Numbered from the stretch's first letter, positions 1 through 12,484 are shown. The stretch: 64,000 bases of DNA from Sanguinoderma infundibulare (GCA_032821775.1 JAVLRN010000004.1:2666001-2730000); one strand, 5' to 3'. Made by a program: numbers and translations. The notes: generated from the letters alone by a model not told the origin.

Positions 1-1165
1 TAGTATTAAGTATGTTCACAATTGAGTTGTGGGCACCCACACCATGTTTGCACCCTTGTATGTGATGTTCCTGGCCTAGTGATATCTGTATCAGCTCTAA
101 ATTATGTTAGCTTTGTATAATAATGTCGAGGCTGTATTTCTAAAATTGCTTGTAGGCTCCTGCCCTTGACACCACTTTGTAGGACTTTTCTCAAATATAT
201 ACAAGATCAGTATCATCATATTCAGATGTCATCTCTGTGGAACAGGCATACGAGAGCTATAAGTGCTCTTGAGGATCTCCTACAATACATTAGGTGCAGT
301 GTATTATGACAGAGTCTATGTGGACACCATTGGATTGTGACTCTGATTATTCCACAATTGGACCCTTTCCTCCACCTTTGATTTCTTCAGCCCAATCACT
401 TGCAATCAGCAGTGGCATTTCCATTATGCCAAAGAATGCAGATGAGACTCATTCAGAGTTTGGTGTTTACTCTCAGTATACATCACAAGTTTTGGCCATA
501 TAAAGCCTTTCTTCCCCCCTTTGGCTTCATCTGACTATGGGCAGCTGTTGACAGGATGACAAGTCCTCATCCTCATCCACAATGCTAGTATCATATTCAG
601 ACATCATCCTCTGAGGCATACAAAAGCTATAGGTGTGCTCTTCAGAACATTGCTCAGCAGACAGTTGGGATGTCATTGGGATGGTCCAAGCATGCAGGAA
701 TTTTGTGTGGCTATGATTTGAATCACAATAGATGTATATACCCCTGCAATACAAATGACATGTAGTGAGTCAAGAAACCCAGATGAGTATATGCAATGTT
801 TCAGGCATTAAACCAGCACTGGGGAGGGCAGCAAAAGAACAAAGATGGCAATTTTATAAATCCACAAAGACAAGACTCAAGCCCCTGTCACTAACACTTG
901 CTCCTCACCACATCTCTCTGTCCTTTGCTATTCACAATGTCTGTCTTCAAGCTGGACATGATATGGCTGCAGTGCATGAACACCATCAAAGCTGAGGCTG
1001 AGTGCAAGTTATTCATATCTATCTGAAAGGCAAATGTATGTCAATGCCATTTTTTTCTGAACTGCGTTCAAAAACACTTACCATCTGAATGTGTATACAG
1101 GCTGAGCAGCAAGCCAAATTCTAGAGAGAGAACCACAATAGCCAGTTAAAGTCTCCAGTGCAACT
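1..1165. other. Decayed repeat-rich sequence, no gene recognised
   Basis: Only short broken reading frames are present. Two related segments (about 205-265 and 585-640) share a phrase reading roughly tcatattcagayatcatc followed by a conserved agctata block, so part of this stretch is an old direct duplication. CpG is rare, as in the rest of the left half. I cannot assign a function. Confidence 0.5.
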
Positions 1166-1169
1166 CCTG

Positions 1170-3700
1170 CTGGTTGCTAAGTACACTGAGTACCTCAGCA
1201 AGATGGAGAAATACCTCCATTTGGGGGCACTAGACCTGGAGTGGCCATTTGTCAGTCCCATCATTGAGCCCCCCTAGTATCTCCACCAATTTTGCCATTG
1301 CATCAATCTGGATATTGAGTCAGAGATGATGTACTTAAAGTGTTGCCATGGCATTCACTGGATCTTTTACAACACCCTCCTCTGCTGTCCGAACTGCAAA
1401 GGGAAGAGGATCAAGTGGAATGGGTGGAATTTGAGTGGACTGTGGAAGATTCATGGGTTGCATGAGGAGATGGCAATTGGGCAGCAAATGTGGTGTCTTG
1501 ACTGCACATAGAGGTATACAAAGGGTTTGAAAGGAGGTGAAGAGGGTAGGTACTGTTTTGTGACCACAAACCCACAATTCTGGGAGTTGTTCGAGCACTG
1601 GGAACTGCCTTGTAAGTAATTGTTCTAATGCTGCAGTCAGATGAGGAGTTGCATTCAGCATACCTCAAGTTATGAGCTGTTTGACTGCAGCAGGTCCTGA
1701 CTCACCATGGCAACTGCCAACAGCTGACCTCCCCCATTTCTTCAGCTGGTCTGGGGTCACATTGGAGCTCTTTGATGTCATTGTTGAGCTCTGCCTGAGG
1801 ACAACCTCCAGCAGATTGGCAGAGGCAGTTAAGCATGTGTACTATTCAGTTTTTTTCTGCTGCATTGTTGTTAGTAATGAGTATCTGCAGAGCTGCATTT
1901 GCAACAATACCATCAGAAACACTACACATACCTGTGTGCTTTTCAAGCCCAAAGGCAACAATTCTTGCTCCATAACTTTGACCACAACTAGTGCAAAGCT
2001 ACTCTCACCCACTTCTCTAAGCCCCAGGATGAAAAAGTCAGCAAGCAGACTGGCAGTTACAATTGCAGGTCAATTTCAGATGATATAGTGATGGCAATAT
2101 ATCTGAAGTTCAGTCAAAAGATGAGGATGGCCAAGTCGGAGGCACAATTGCAGTTGTTGAGTGGTAAGCCTTACAATTTAGTGCTGGGTGATTCTCACAA
2201 TCCTTCTTTCATCCTCCTCTCTTCTTCCAGCCCTTGCCATCTCCATCGACACAACCTTTCACAGCTTCTACAAGGCAATGCTTGTCAATAAAAGCAAGAC
2301 ACACATCAAAACACTACTAGGCAGCATCATCAACTCCATCAATGAGGAGGGTGAAACACTCACCTGAGTATGCTCCTCCTGCTGCCACCATTTTGTTTTT
2401 GCTCACCAGCTGAATTAATAGCAGCTCACCCACTCCCAGGTGCAAACCGAGACAAAAGAGATGCTCAATGGCCTCAACTGTCACTTCAAAGCTCAGAAGG
2501 TTGCACCTTCAACTATCTTGATGTCAGACATGTGCTGCACAGTGAGGAACATTGTGCAGAGCATTTGGCTGGAGATTGACATTGGCAAGGATGTCTGACA
2601 CTTCCTCATGCAGTGAGTACTATCTCATTATCCATATGCTCACCTCCACCCTTTCAACTGCCTCGGTATCAGTGTAGTGCTGTGGTGGCATGCAGATGTC
2701 ACAGGGTATAGACTGCAGGGCGGCTCTGGATATTATCCTCAGCAGTAGTCACAGTCACAGGACTATGGTGCTGGATATACACAGTAATACCAGAACCAAC
2801 CTTTCAGCAGCAGATCAGCACTCCCTTCCACTGATCATTATACTCATCTTCTTGCTTGCAGATATTTTATTTGCCTGATCAGGGGGATGAAGAATTCTCA
2901 TTGCTCAGAGGTCGCAAATGACATCATCAACTCAATCCTTCAATTTCAGGCTGCAGATGGGGTGCTGGCTGTCTATTGTGTGAAGGAGGAGCAGGAGGAG
3001 CAGTTAGTTGCAACATTCGAGAAGTGGGCTAGATGTAAAGGGGTCTGGACAGTTGCTGCATTGAAGGTATGTTCATTTGCCTTTGCTTTGTTGCTTTGTG
3101 CTGATTCCTGTCAGTCAGGCCCATACCAATCAACTTGGCCATGTCTGAAAAGGCTGCCTCACCTGCCTGAGAAACAACATAGTGACAGATGGGAGCTGGA
3201 TCAAAGGCTCATATAAGGGATGGAACTCACTAATGTGTATTTAGCCCAGTGGGTTCAACATGATAGTCATGCTCAGCCATGACCATGTTTTGTGGTGCAA
3301 CATGCACATCCAGATGTTAAAGAAGCACTCTGACCAGATTCCATTCTTGTACATCACCTATGGCTTCCACCATCTCCACCTTGTGAATGTGTGTGCCAAG
3401 CTGTGGAACACCCTCCTTAGCAAGATCTCCTTGTGCCCAGCAAACATCATATCCTCCCTGAGTTTCAGCTCACTGAGAGCAATGAGAAGTTTGGCCTAGT
3501 GCAAATGAGTGCAGAGACTGCAGTGCAGTATGCACTCATCTCTATCAAAGAAGAACCCAGTGATGAGATCCTCAACATGTCTTCACAGGAGTTATTGAAC
3601 CTGAATCAGGTCCTGAGTGAGATCAATGTTGACCCAATGCTTCTCCACACCACCCTATGCATAGAGGACATTGATGTGTTGGATATAAAAGGAAAAACAG
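1170..3700 (+). pseudogene. Decayed large transposase-like gene of a mushroom multicopy family
   Basis: Consecutive fragments on the + strand, in different frames and separated by stops, read in order like one long protein. There is a CPNC...CLDC zinc-ribbon-like block (about 1380-1510), then a block with LPHFFSWSGVTLELFD (about 1710-1830). Next comes a block starting AISIDTTFHSFYKA (about 2233-2365), then one ending HFLMQ (about 2460-2615). The last blocks are EVANDIINSIL...EEQEEQLVATFEKW (about 2905-3050) and a C-terminal Asp/Glu-rich part ending near 3690. I associate this order with a large, repeated, transposase-like family of Agaricomycetes; the conserved Asp residues in SIDTTF and MSDMCC could belong to an RNase H-like fold. 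The family assignment is from memory and tentative. Short intron-like gaps interrupt the fragments, and many stops are TGA or TAG. Confidence 0.45.
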
Positions 3701-5110
3701 TGAGTATTCACTCTCTCTTATGCCTGACCTCATCCTACTCATCTTACAGCACATACATCAGTGTATATGGCATACAATGAGTACACCAAACATCAGCACA
3801 ACAGCAGCCATGCCTCACATCCATCAATCAATGTGCTACTCACAATTTGTCACTTTTAGGTCAAATGTAAGCACAATGATGATGATGATGATGACATCAT
3901 CGAGGTGTCTGTGACTGACTGACATGTCAGTAGGCATGTTCCAGCACCACACTCCACTCCCTGCCCACAACTCCTTCTTTGCCAGCTGTTGTCCCATCAA
4001 CATCCTCCACCACAATCTCCAGCACTGCTGCACACTTGCCTGTGCCAGCCACCCTCCTCCTCATGATGAGTGAGGTGTCTGGGAGCACAGCTGACAACAG
4101 CAAGGTGGCATCTGCATGACTGTTCAGAGCCTCAATGTGGATGCACTGCCACCAACAAAAAGGTCACACTTAACAGTCTCTGGGATGCCCCCATCTTTGA
4201 AGGTGCAAGCAAAGCTCTGTCAATCCAATGCACCAGCTGTCCCATCAAACACAACCCCCACAAACATGTAGGTGGGTCCCTCAGTTGGCCCTATGGGTGC
4301 TGCAGTGTTGAATACAATCCCTTTGAATAAGCTGTACCTGCCACTCCCCACCATTCATCAGCAAAAAGGCAACAGCGATGGAGGGTCTGGCCACAAATCC
4401 ACGTAATAGTGGAGCTGGGCTGTAGTATAGAGAGGATATATATATGTCTGCCTGGCGAGGCAAATGGTATGTGTATGTGGCCTATCTGGGCCACATACAT
4501 GTACTGTTCACCTCACCAGGCAAACAGTATGTATCCTGTTGCCTGGAGAGGTAGATGTATATAATGATGGGTATATCTGAAGGTAAGGAGGGGTCAGACA
4601 TCAAGGTGTTGATTGCATTGTGAGTGACCATTCTGAAGCTTCTCTGTGATCATCTAGAATGTGGACTTCTTATAGGGACTGACAACCTTCTTTTGTCCAG
4701 TCTGCGCAAGCAATACACTGAGTTTGACAGGCACACCATCATCCAGAAGCATGCCAGCCTTTCTCTGCTCCTTCTGCAGTGCCTGCATCTCATCCATTTA
4801 CTGTGCAAAGAATGCCTCTGACTCACATTGGAGGTTCTCCACTTCCCACTCCTCATACAACTGGGACTCCTCATCCACTGCCTGCTCGGCTGCAAGCCAA
4901 CACGCATGCAGGCTGTGCCATCAAATGCGATCAGCGTAGAATGGCTCATCACTTTCCTCATTGTCCCAAACATCAAGTCAGGTGCACATCTCGATTGATT
5001 TCACTCCTTGGTCTAGATATTAGGCGAATTGCAGGAGGATGTGCAGAAAGACTGGGAAGAGAGCGAAGTCATGGGGTCACAGTGGGCAGAAGGAGGTATG
5101 TTTAGGACAC
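3701..5110. other. Decayed sequence with an inverted-repeat element, no intact gene
   Basis: The stretch holds a short ATG-triplet microsatellite (about 3873-3893) and broken frames on both strands. On the minus strand a helix-like fragment (about 4665-4900, with AAEQAVDEESQLYEEWEVEN) looks like an old coding exon interrupted by TAA where CAA would fit. It may belong with the Ser/Thr-rich N-terminal piece at 5130-5405 on the same strand. No protein family is recognised. Confidence 0.35.
4430..4566. repeat. Inverted repeat / foldback element
   Basis: The arm starting about 4449 (gcctggcgaggcaaatggta, then tgtgtatgtggcc) is followed after a 6-base loop by its imperfect reverse complement (ggccacatacatgtac, ending caccaggc near 4520). 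A third related copy (gcctggagaggtagatg) follows at about 4540. Flanking atatata-type sequence occurs on both sides. It could be the end-to-end remains of a small foldback or MITE-like element. Confidence 0.5.
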
Positions 5111-5129
5111 AAATTGATTCATGTCATAG

Positions 5130-5405
5130 TCATTGACTGGAGAGCATCAGCTGATGGTAGGCGAGACAGGCATGACCAGAGGAAGATCCGGTGATGGACA
5201 TGCCAGCATTAGGGTTCATCATAGTGTTTGGGTCAGTGGTGGTGTCCACATTAGGATCAGTGGCAGTCATGGACGTGGAATCCATAGAGTTCGGGTCTGT
5301 AATGGATGGGCTGGTCATTTGAGGATCAGTAGGGTTCGTGGCCGTAGGGTCAGTGTAAGAAGTTGTGTTCAAAGGAAGGTTGGTGTTGTCAGAGGAGTCA
5401 GACAT
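5130..5405 (-). pseudogene. Ser/Thr/Pro-rich N-terminal ORF fragment, unrecognised
   Basis: An ATG at 5405 opens a 91-codon low-complexity frame rich in Asp, Pro, Thr and Asn, with repeats of the type TDPN/TDPT. No domain is recognised and the frame ends at 5130. Its start context and the coding-like exon further along the same strand (about 4665-4900) suggest the 5' exon of a decayed multi-exon gene. Nothing in the sequence reveals the function. Confidence 0.3.
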
Positions 5406-6029
5406 GGAGATCAAAAGTCAAGCAAATAAAAAATTACCAAATGCAGATAAGTAGTATCATGTCAACTGTGTGATGTCAGTGCAATGTAGAGGGAAGACAT
5501 TCACTGCCATTACAGCAGTGCGAAACCTTTGCATTTGTACTTGTTTTGATAAGATATATGAGAAGCTGAAGGAACAGGGAAGGATGAGAAGGTGTAGGAG
5601 GATATAGGAAACATAATCAGAGCTGAAAGCAAAGGACTGGTCAGCATGCGTTCATTGCATTAAAATGAAGCCAAGTGCTTACACACTCTAAGAAATATGG
5701 AAAAGGACAGGGACAGAGAAACAAAATGATCGAAGAATGCACAAATTAGACCAAAATACATGCTGGTTTTGATAGGAGGATCACTGCTTGGTGTGGTCAG
5801 CACACTGGCAGAAGTAACAGACACAGGGGAAGTCACATCAGAGGTGACCGATGTTGTGATAGACAAGACAGAACTAGCCACAGTGAACTTCACACTGGAG
5901 ATGGTGGATGAGATCAGTGCAGACCCAGAGGCAGAGCTCAAGACATATTGAAAGCTCAGTGATGTGGACAGGGGGAGTGAAAATGAAAGGTGAGTACTGA
6001 ATCTCTTTGGGAAAGATTTCACAGATGGT

Positions 6030-7178
6030 TCAGGGGCTGAGCTTGGTGTACATGTTCGACAGTGGAGAATGTTGGATGTCTAAGTGCTTGCTCGATTGTT
6101 GTTTTCCAGCAGTTGCAGCCTGCTTGCTAGAGCTAGGACAAGCATTGTTACTCATACCCATGATAGCAGTGAACGGATGCTGAACCTGCATGTACAGCGA
6201 GTATGGGTGCTTGATGGGCTGGCAGTGCCTTGTGATGCTATCCCTGCTGGCAGAAGTGTTTGGGCTCGGTGATGAGCCTTCATTCTGAGCTGCCTGTACA
6301 TCCATTTGGATGCACATCCTGCCAGCTGTATGCTGGTAGTACAGATGCGAAGCACTCCCTTGAGCATATGAATGTGCAGGAATGGGGATAGGCTCATTAA
6401 TGAAGACATCCTCATGTGACTGTGGCATAGACAGCTGCAATGAGATTGTGATCCTGACACCCTCTGCAGACATTGAGATAGCTGAAGCTGAAGGCATTGG
6501 CAAGCAGCCTGCCATGCTGCCTGGACTGAGGTGTGTGAAGAAGCCAGACATTTGTGTGTTCTCTATGTCTGGCAGTGGCATGACAATGACCATACCATCA
6601 TTGAGCTGTCTCTGCTCCCAGGTGACCTGATCTCGAAGGTGAATGACCTTCATTCCATCCGTGCACAATGCCTCCTCCATGATGGCAGCCTTGTTATTTA
6701 GTGGCAGATGGTTTCTCTCCTTCCCATCATCGCTCAGTGACCCATTGAACCTGCAGAACTCTGCAGCCATGGTCACAGTTGTGCAGACCATATGCAATGC
6801 AGACTTACTAAATGAGCAGTTCCAGCCATGTTCAGGAGCCCACATAAACAAATCATCTGAGTGTGCCAGCTTGATTGAGCCAGCTGAGTTCGAGTGACCA
6901 TACTGCAACTATGACTTTGTCTGTTCATGCAATGCTGACATGAACGTCCCCAACCCAGTCCCCATTCCCATCCTGGTGATTGTGTTCATCCCACCACCAC
7001 TGGACGTCATGTGCCCATCCAACCACAATCCCTTGATGTGCACATGAACAGTTGAATGCCACCACTGGCTCCCAAGCAGTGTTGCCTCAGTCAACACCTC
7101 TCCCATGCTCTGGTTCTGTGCATGCGATGCAGCACATTGTCTGAGAGACTTTGAGCACACACATGAATACAATTGCAC
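6030..7178 (-). pseudogene. Unrecognised long ORF broken by one amber codon
   Basis: One frame runs about 383 codons on the minus strand, interrupted by a single TAG at 6909-6911 where CAG (Gln) would restore continuity. This is the same C-to-T type of change seen in the retrotransposon. The 292 codons after the stop are open. The product is Met-, Ser- and His-rich without recognisable domains, predicted membrane segments or catalytic motifs. An associated exon may lie at 7457-7744 on the same strand (a VFKVDDGEGRSWQIM stretch). It may be a TE-carried or host gene; I do not recognise it. Confidence 0.4.
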
Positions 7179-8601
7179 ATGTTTATCCAGTTACTGCATG
7201 GCCTGGTGCTGCCATATTTTGTGGTTCTCATCAAGCTTTCGACTGTCCTTAAGGACCCTATGGGTGCAGATCATAAGCATGTCAGTGACCATGCTCCATC
7301 CATGTGCAGTGCTGTCATAGAAAATATGCATGTCTGATTATAGTCGATATAAGCAGGGAAACTCACTTTGCTAGAGACAGCACCAGGCTGGAAAGTGGCA
7401 AGTCATTGAGTGCAAAGCTCTTCAGATGGCTGGGCTTCAGGTGAGTGTCTTCTTTCTCAGGTAGTGGTGGCAGTGGCCATGTCATGGGGTTGGTTGTTCT
7501 TGGGCAGGATTGATGACCCCATGCTGGGCTGCTCTTTGATCTGTGGTGGGTGGGGCAGGGAGGGAGGGGGTGGATGAGAACTTAACTGTATGGCTGGATG
7601 TGACTTCTTCAGATTCACTGACTTTTTTGCCTCAGGTTCCATGCCTGGCGCCCATGTCAGGGTCAAAGGGGGACTCATAATTTGCCAGCTTCTACCCTCA
7701 CCATCATCCACCTTGAACACGAACCTCAGCTGCAGAAGAATCAATGTGTTACATCAATCTTCGCTGAAAACCAATGCTGCTTGCCCTATAGAAGGGGGTC
7801 TGTTCCTATAGTCGAATGAAGAGGTGCAGGATCAGAGTATGAGAGTAGCCCCAGCAGAAGTGGCAGATCTGCCTGTCATTGTCACTTGGGTCAATAAGGT
7901 CGAAGCTACCCTCCTCTGGAAAAACCTCCCAAGGCTAATTTGGTGGAAATACAACTAAAAAGTAGGAATTAGTTCTAAATAAGAAGCAATAGTGAGTTAG
8001 GGAACATTAGCCTAACTGCTCCCTAAGATTAGGAAGGTCCCCTTTTTTTAATTTTTGCCTTAGAAGGATTAGGGATAAGGTAGCACTACTTTATCCCTAA
8101 TCCTTCCTAATGGTTCCTCATGCAGGACTACAGATTCAGTATCTCAGAGATTTGCTGGGCTGTCCAGAACTTGCACACACCATATAGAAGATAGGCATGA
8201 AAAGCTGGTATTGAGGGTAACTAATACATTGCTGTAACTACAACTAGCAAGCAGGTAGTCAACAGTGATGACTGTGAGCAACAGTGAGCAATCCAAGTCT
8301 GCATCCACACCCGAGTCTGAGTCAAAGTTAAAGTTGAAGTTGAAGTGCAAGCTCATGTTCAAGTCTGTATCCATGCCCAAGTCTGCCCATGTGCCTGTCC
8401 TGCTTGACTCCAGTGCAGGGTAACCCATGTTAGGGGAGAGAGACAGTCTATTTCGCCTTGGTGGCAACAGCTCATGCAGGTGGAGTGGTGGAGAGCAAGG
8501 TCCTGCAAGAGAAAAGGAAAAGAGTTCATAAAAGAAGTGACTGGAGCATGATGCATGAAGAAGGAAGAGGCACAGAGAAAACGGAGTCAAAGGGCCCATG
8601 T
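7179..8601. other. Decayed sequence with foldback hairpins, left flank of the gypsy element
   Basis: A coding-like fragment lies on the minus strand at about 7457-7744. From about 7925 to 8112 the sequence is AT-richer and self-complementary. The hairpin arms ttagaaggattagggataa (about 8060-8078) and tttatccctaatccttccta (about 8090-8109) pair almost perfectly, and an inner ttaggga...tccctaa pair lies just before them. A short run of aagtt(a/g) repeats occurs at about 8328-8350. No intact gene is seen up to the LTR. Confidence 0.45.
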
Positions 8602-9570
8602 TGATGCACGCCCAATGCTTCCAACCATGGAAACTGATGTGACTTCCCCATTCAGACAACTGGGGTGACTCGACTGACTTTTTGGCCATTGCCAGTTCAC
8701 TGGCATCTTTGGTTACATGACTTGGGCACACATGGGAGCAGTCCGGTCTGCCAGCTGGGTGTGGTACCACCGCGAGCCGAAGAAGCCAGGCATGTGCGAT
8801 GATGCCACACCAAGGCTAGACCATCAAAGATACTGATCATACTTGGCCATCACTGGCATCGCAACTCAGCCCGTCCTTGACTGACCCTGCAGTCGCGTGG
8901 TGGTGGGCCACAAGTTAAGTCACTCGGTTGCTTTCTCTGTCATGTCGCGCGACTGGTCACAGACTGTCCCTCACAAAAGATTACTTATGCAACAGATACA
9001 GGTCACGACAGCTGGAAGCCAATGAGTCATGCAACTGCACAACAACAATCACGATCTGTCAAGGTAAGCTGACCATGGTCACCCAATCTGATTGTGGTCG
9101 CACACTGGTCACTGGGGTTCTGGAGGGTTTCCAATGCTGGTTTCATAATCACGTGTTGCCGTGAGGCAGTCTAGTTCATAGCAGTCATGTATAGCTACCA
9201 TTACTGATGTACTTAACCCCTGTCACTGCCATTGGGGCAAACAATCTTGGATCCCCACCCTTTACCTCTTATTTTTCCAATGAGCAACTGCAATTTGACT
9301 TCAGCTTCGATCGGCCATTGCCTGTGACTTGCAACAGTGACTTGTGACTGACTGACTTGCGACAGCAGCAGCGACTCATTGTGCGACTTCTGCTGTGACT
9401 TTCGACCTTCGACCTTACACACTCCTTTCTCCTTTCTCAGCACTGTTATGATCGTGACCAAAGGGAATCTGAGACTATACTTGCCCCTGACACCAGCGAC
9501 ATCACTCTGACCTCACCTCCCTCAGCCCTCGGTCATCTCGACTGTACACAGACCCTAGAATAGTGTATCA
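8602..9570 (+). repeat. 5' LTR of the gypsy element
   Basis: A 969-bp repeat with TG...CA ends that aligns without visible length change to the right copy at 19898-20866. Differences are nearly all C/T or G/A and mostly fall where one copy has CG and the other TG or CA. Confidence 0.92.
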
Positions 9571-9595
9571 TTTTGGAGCCCACCATGAGGGGGAG
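9571..9595 (+). promoter_or_regulatory. Possible primer binding site
   Basis: Three bases after the 5' LTR the sequence tggagcccaccatgagg begins with TGG, as expected for pairing with a tRNA 3' CCA end. I could not match it to a particular tRNA, so this is a positional inference. Confidence 0.4.
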
Positions 9596-9730
9596 TATAG
9601 ATCTTACCTCCACCTTTGGTGCAATTTTGTAACTCTTATACAGTGCCACACTGATACCTTCCACTCCTTCGCGATCATTGCTCGCAAATGAGCTACTTGT
9701 CGCTCATGCACATAGAATCACTAATCTCAG

Positions 9731-10401
9731 TAAGGCTGAACATGGATCACCTGTGAGTCAACCTGAACCTGTACCTGTGGGTATTGGGACCTCAGAGGGT
9801 TTGACCTGGACCTGTGCAGGTCAAGACCTGTACTGACCCATACTCATGGATCTTTGACCTGTTACCTATGGGTTTACCCATATAAAGACCTGCACCTATG
9901 AATACCTGCAAGACCCATGAAAATACACACAAATCAAGGCTGTTTTGTGTAAAATATTTACTCAATTTTGTCCTCTATTAAAACAACTATTAAGGTTCAA
10001 CTTAATCATTATATTTTGATAGAATTGAGGCTATAAACAACTATGTATCTTCATACATAAATTAAACCCCAGATTAGGTGCAAGGTTTAAGCACCTACAT
10101 AGGCTAGAGGAGGCTGAAGGCAGCACACCTAATCATAGCCCAATTAAACAATCAGTCTCTGTTGCACATATTGTGAAAAAATAGATCATACAAACCACTC
10201 ATTGAAGATGTACAGACTACTTATTTTCTTGAAAAAACCCATAAGTAACCTGCAGGTAACCCACTGCCCCAAAACCTCTGACCTGGATCTGTGCCTGACC
10301 CATGCACCAGGTACCCATACCTACAAGACCTATACCTGCAGGTCCAGGTCCAGGTATATATGGGTATACCTGCAAGGAACCCATACTCACATTCAGCCTT
10401 A
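9731..10401. mobile_element. hAT-like MITE nested in the gypsy element
   Basis: The 671-bp insert starts taaggctgaa and ends with its inverted copy ttcagcctta, a 10-bp terminal inverted repeat. The flanking 8-mers are aatctcag (9723-9730) and gatctcgg (10402-10409). They differ only by two G/A changes, so they look like a decayed 8-bp target duplication, the size made by hAT transposases. Subterminal regions are packed with acctg/cctgt motifs on both strands, and the centre is AT-rich. No transposase is encoded. Confidence 0.75.
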
Positions 10402-12450
10402 GATCTCGGCCTCCAGCTCGGTGATGAAGTGCAGTATAGTCGCATCCTCAGTTCACTCTCCTATGCTCTCAACCACAGCATCAATGCACTTGACAGCCGA
10501 CTTCCCTCTTCTGACACTCTGCCTCCAACTACCGCCAAAACGGTTAGGTCTTGAGTATAGCATGTGACCATGGTCGCAATCCCAGGAGAGTTCCCTCCCT
10601 TGCCAGACTACTGGACCAATGTTCCCCTTCCACCATCACCAGATATCATGGCCACACCCTCAGCACCATCCTTACAAGTCTCCCTGTTTATCCCTCTCAG
10701 CAAACTTTCATCACTTGTGATGGACCCTCCTGATGTTCAAGCACCGCAGCCCGCAGTGCACCCACCACCTGCGATGCTCACACGCAACCATGTGATGGCA
10801 CCAGTCTTCGACCCCGAGTGACCAAGAACCTTGTGCAGGTTTTGGCAAAACCTCAACATGCTCTTTGACCAGTGTCAGATTGCTGATGGCTGACCATGCA
10901 AGCAGTGGATAATTCGCTATCTTGAGGTCAAGGTTGCTGACTTGTGGGAGTCACTCCCCTCATATGAAGATGTGTACATGTTCAAACAGTGGAAGACGAG
11001 CATCTCAGAGCTATACCCGGGCACGGACGAGGCCCACAAGTACTCGGTCACCAATGTGGATAATCTGGTCATGGGTCATGCAGTGACACCGATCACAATG
11101 CTTAGTGAACTCTTCAGTTTTCATCAGAACTTCCTCGTGATGACTATCTATTTGATCCAGCACCAGCGATTGTCGATACTGAAACAGTCGCAACTTTTTG
11201 CATACGGCATCCAACCACCTCTATGGGACCAGGTGGCCCAGTGACTCTAGATCAAGTTTGTCGACCACCATCCTGACAACCCCTATGCCCTCTGCGATGT
11301 CCTCGAGGCTGCACAGTTCGTGCTTCATGGGACATCGACAATGGTGGTTGTGACACCGACCGCACTTGTGGCTGCGATGGTGATGGTGACCCTGACAGTG
11401 ACTGGCATCAAGCTGGAAGACATTGAGCCCTTCTTTCAAATGATGGCGCAGGCGATACGTGACAACAGCACCAGGATGGGTGCTGCGGGGCCACTACAGC
11501 GTGCCGACTACAGGCGACTGCCACTGATGGATTTCTGCCACTACTGTGGCGATGTGGGCTGCCAGGTTTGCACCTGTTGGTTCATCGACGAGGACATCAA
11601 CACAGGTCATATCATGTGGAACAATGATGGGAAGGTTGTCTTGCCCAACAGGCAATTTGTACTATGCAATCTATCCAGCCTGACCATGCACAACCATGCC
11701 TATAAGTGGCATCAGCACAATGTGACTGCACTGGTAGGCCAGCTCCTCTTCCAGGTCACACTGAGATGTGACCAGCAATTGCATCACCCAGCTCAAGCAT
11801 GAGATCTTTGCCCTCTGACAAGCAAGAGAAAAGTTTAACACCATCGAGATCACGACCATTCTTCAGTGACAGCAACCCACAGCAAGAGTTGAGGAGGTCC
11901 CCGATGAAGGTCCTACGATCACAATGGCCAGTGGCTCCAGAATGAGGGCACTGGTACCAGCAGTGACCAAGGTAACAGTAGCAACCATGCCAGCACAACT
12001 GGTCACCATTTTGTGGCCACTGACTCCAGCCACGTGACAAGGAGCAGCGCCCGAGCACCCCTTCGCGGAAGCCCACGATGCGACCTATGCCCTGCCATGG
12101 ATGGTCAATGTCAGCACGGCACTGCGACCAGCAACTGGTAGGGAGCGTGATCCAGCCTATCACAACATGGTCCTGGTCTATCAGCCCAAGTTGATCGACA
12201 AGGTCTACTCGCATGTGATGAAGATGCCAGCGATCACGCTCTCTGTTGAGGAGCTCCTCTGCATCACACCTGATGTGCACACCAAGTTCTGCGAGGCAAT
12301 CACCCCAAAGTGCATGCTGATCAAGCTGCACACAGTCACCTTCGCTGATGCAACCAGCAACAATGAGCTTGTGACTGTGCGATCCTGTTGCAGTGAACCC
12401 CTAGAACTGGGTGTGCTAGTAGTCCCCGACCTGTACAATGTCTACCTCTC
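10402..12450 (+). pseudogene. gag: Gypsy gag (capsid, zinc knuckle, linker), stop-ridden
   Basis: Fragments on the + strand read as a fungal Ty3/gypsy Gag. An N-terminal part lies at about 10402-10820. The capsid-like part with WESLPSYEDVYMFKQW and ELYPG lies at 10940-11240. A nucleocapsid knuckle starting CHYCGD is at about 11535, followed by the KVVLPNRQFV stretch typical just after it. A linker with PAITLSVEELLCITPDV lies at about 12220-12280. Several TGA and TAG codons interrupt it (for example after VFDPE at 10819 and after WDQVAQ at 11242). Most are explained by CGA to TGA or CAG to TAG. The second half of the knuckle appears degraded. Confidence 0.8.
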
Positions 12451-12484
12451 ATGACTTGGCCCAGGTCAAGAGCTGCAGCCACTT

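Noticed and set aside
8144..8770. A 208-codon minus-strand ORF spanning the left LTR border
   Set aside because: Half of it lies in the LTR and half in unrelated flanking sequence, and the LTR part recurs in the other LTR. It is a chance frame across the junction.
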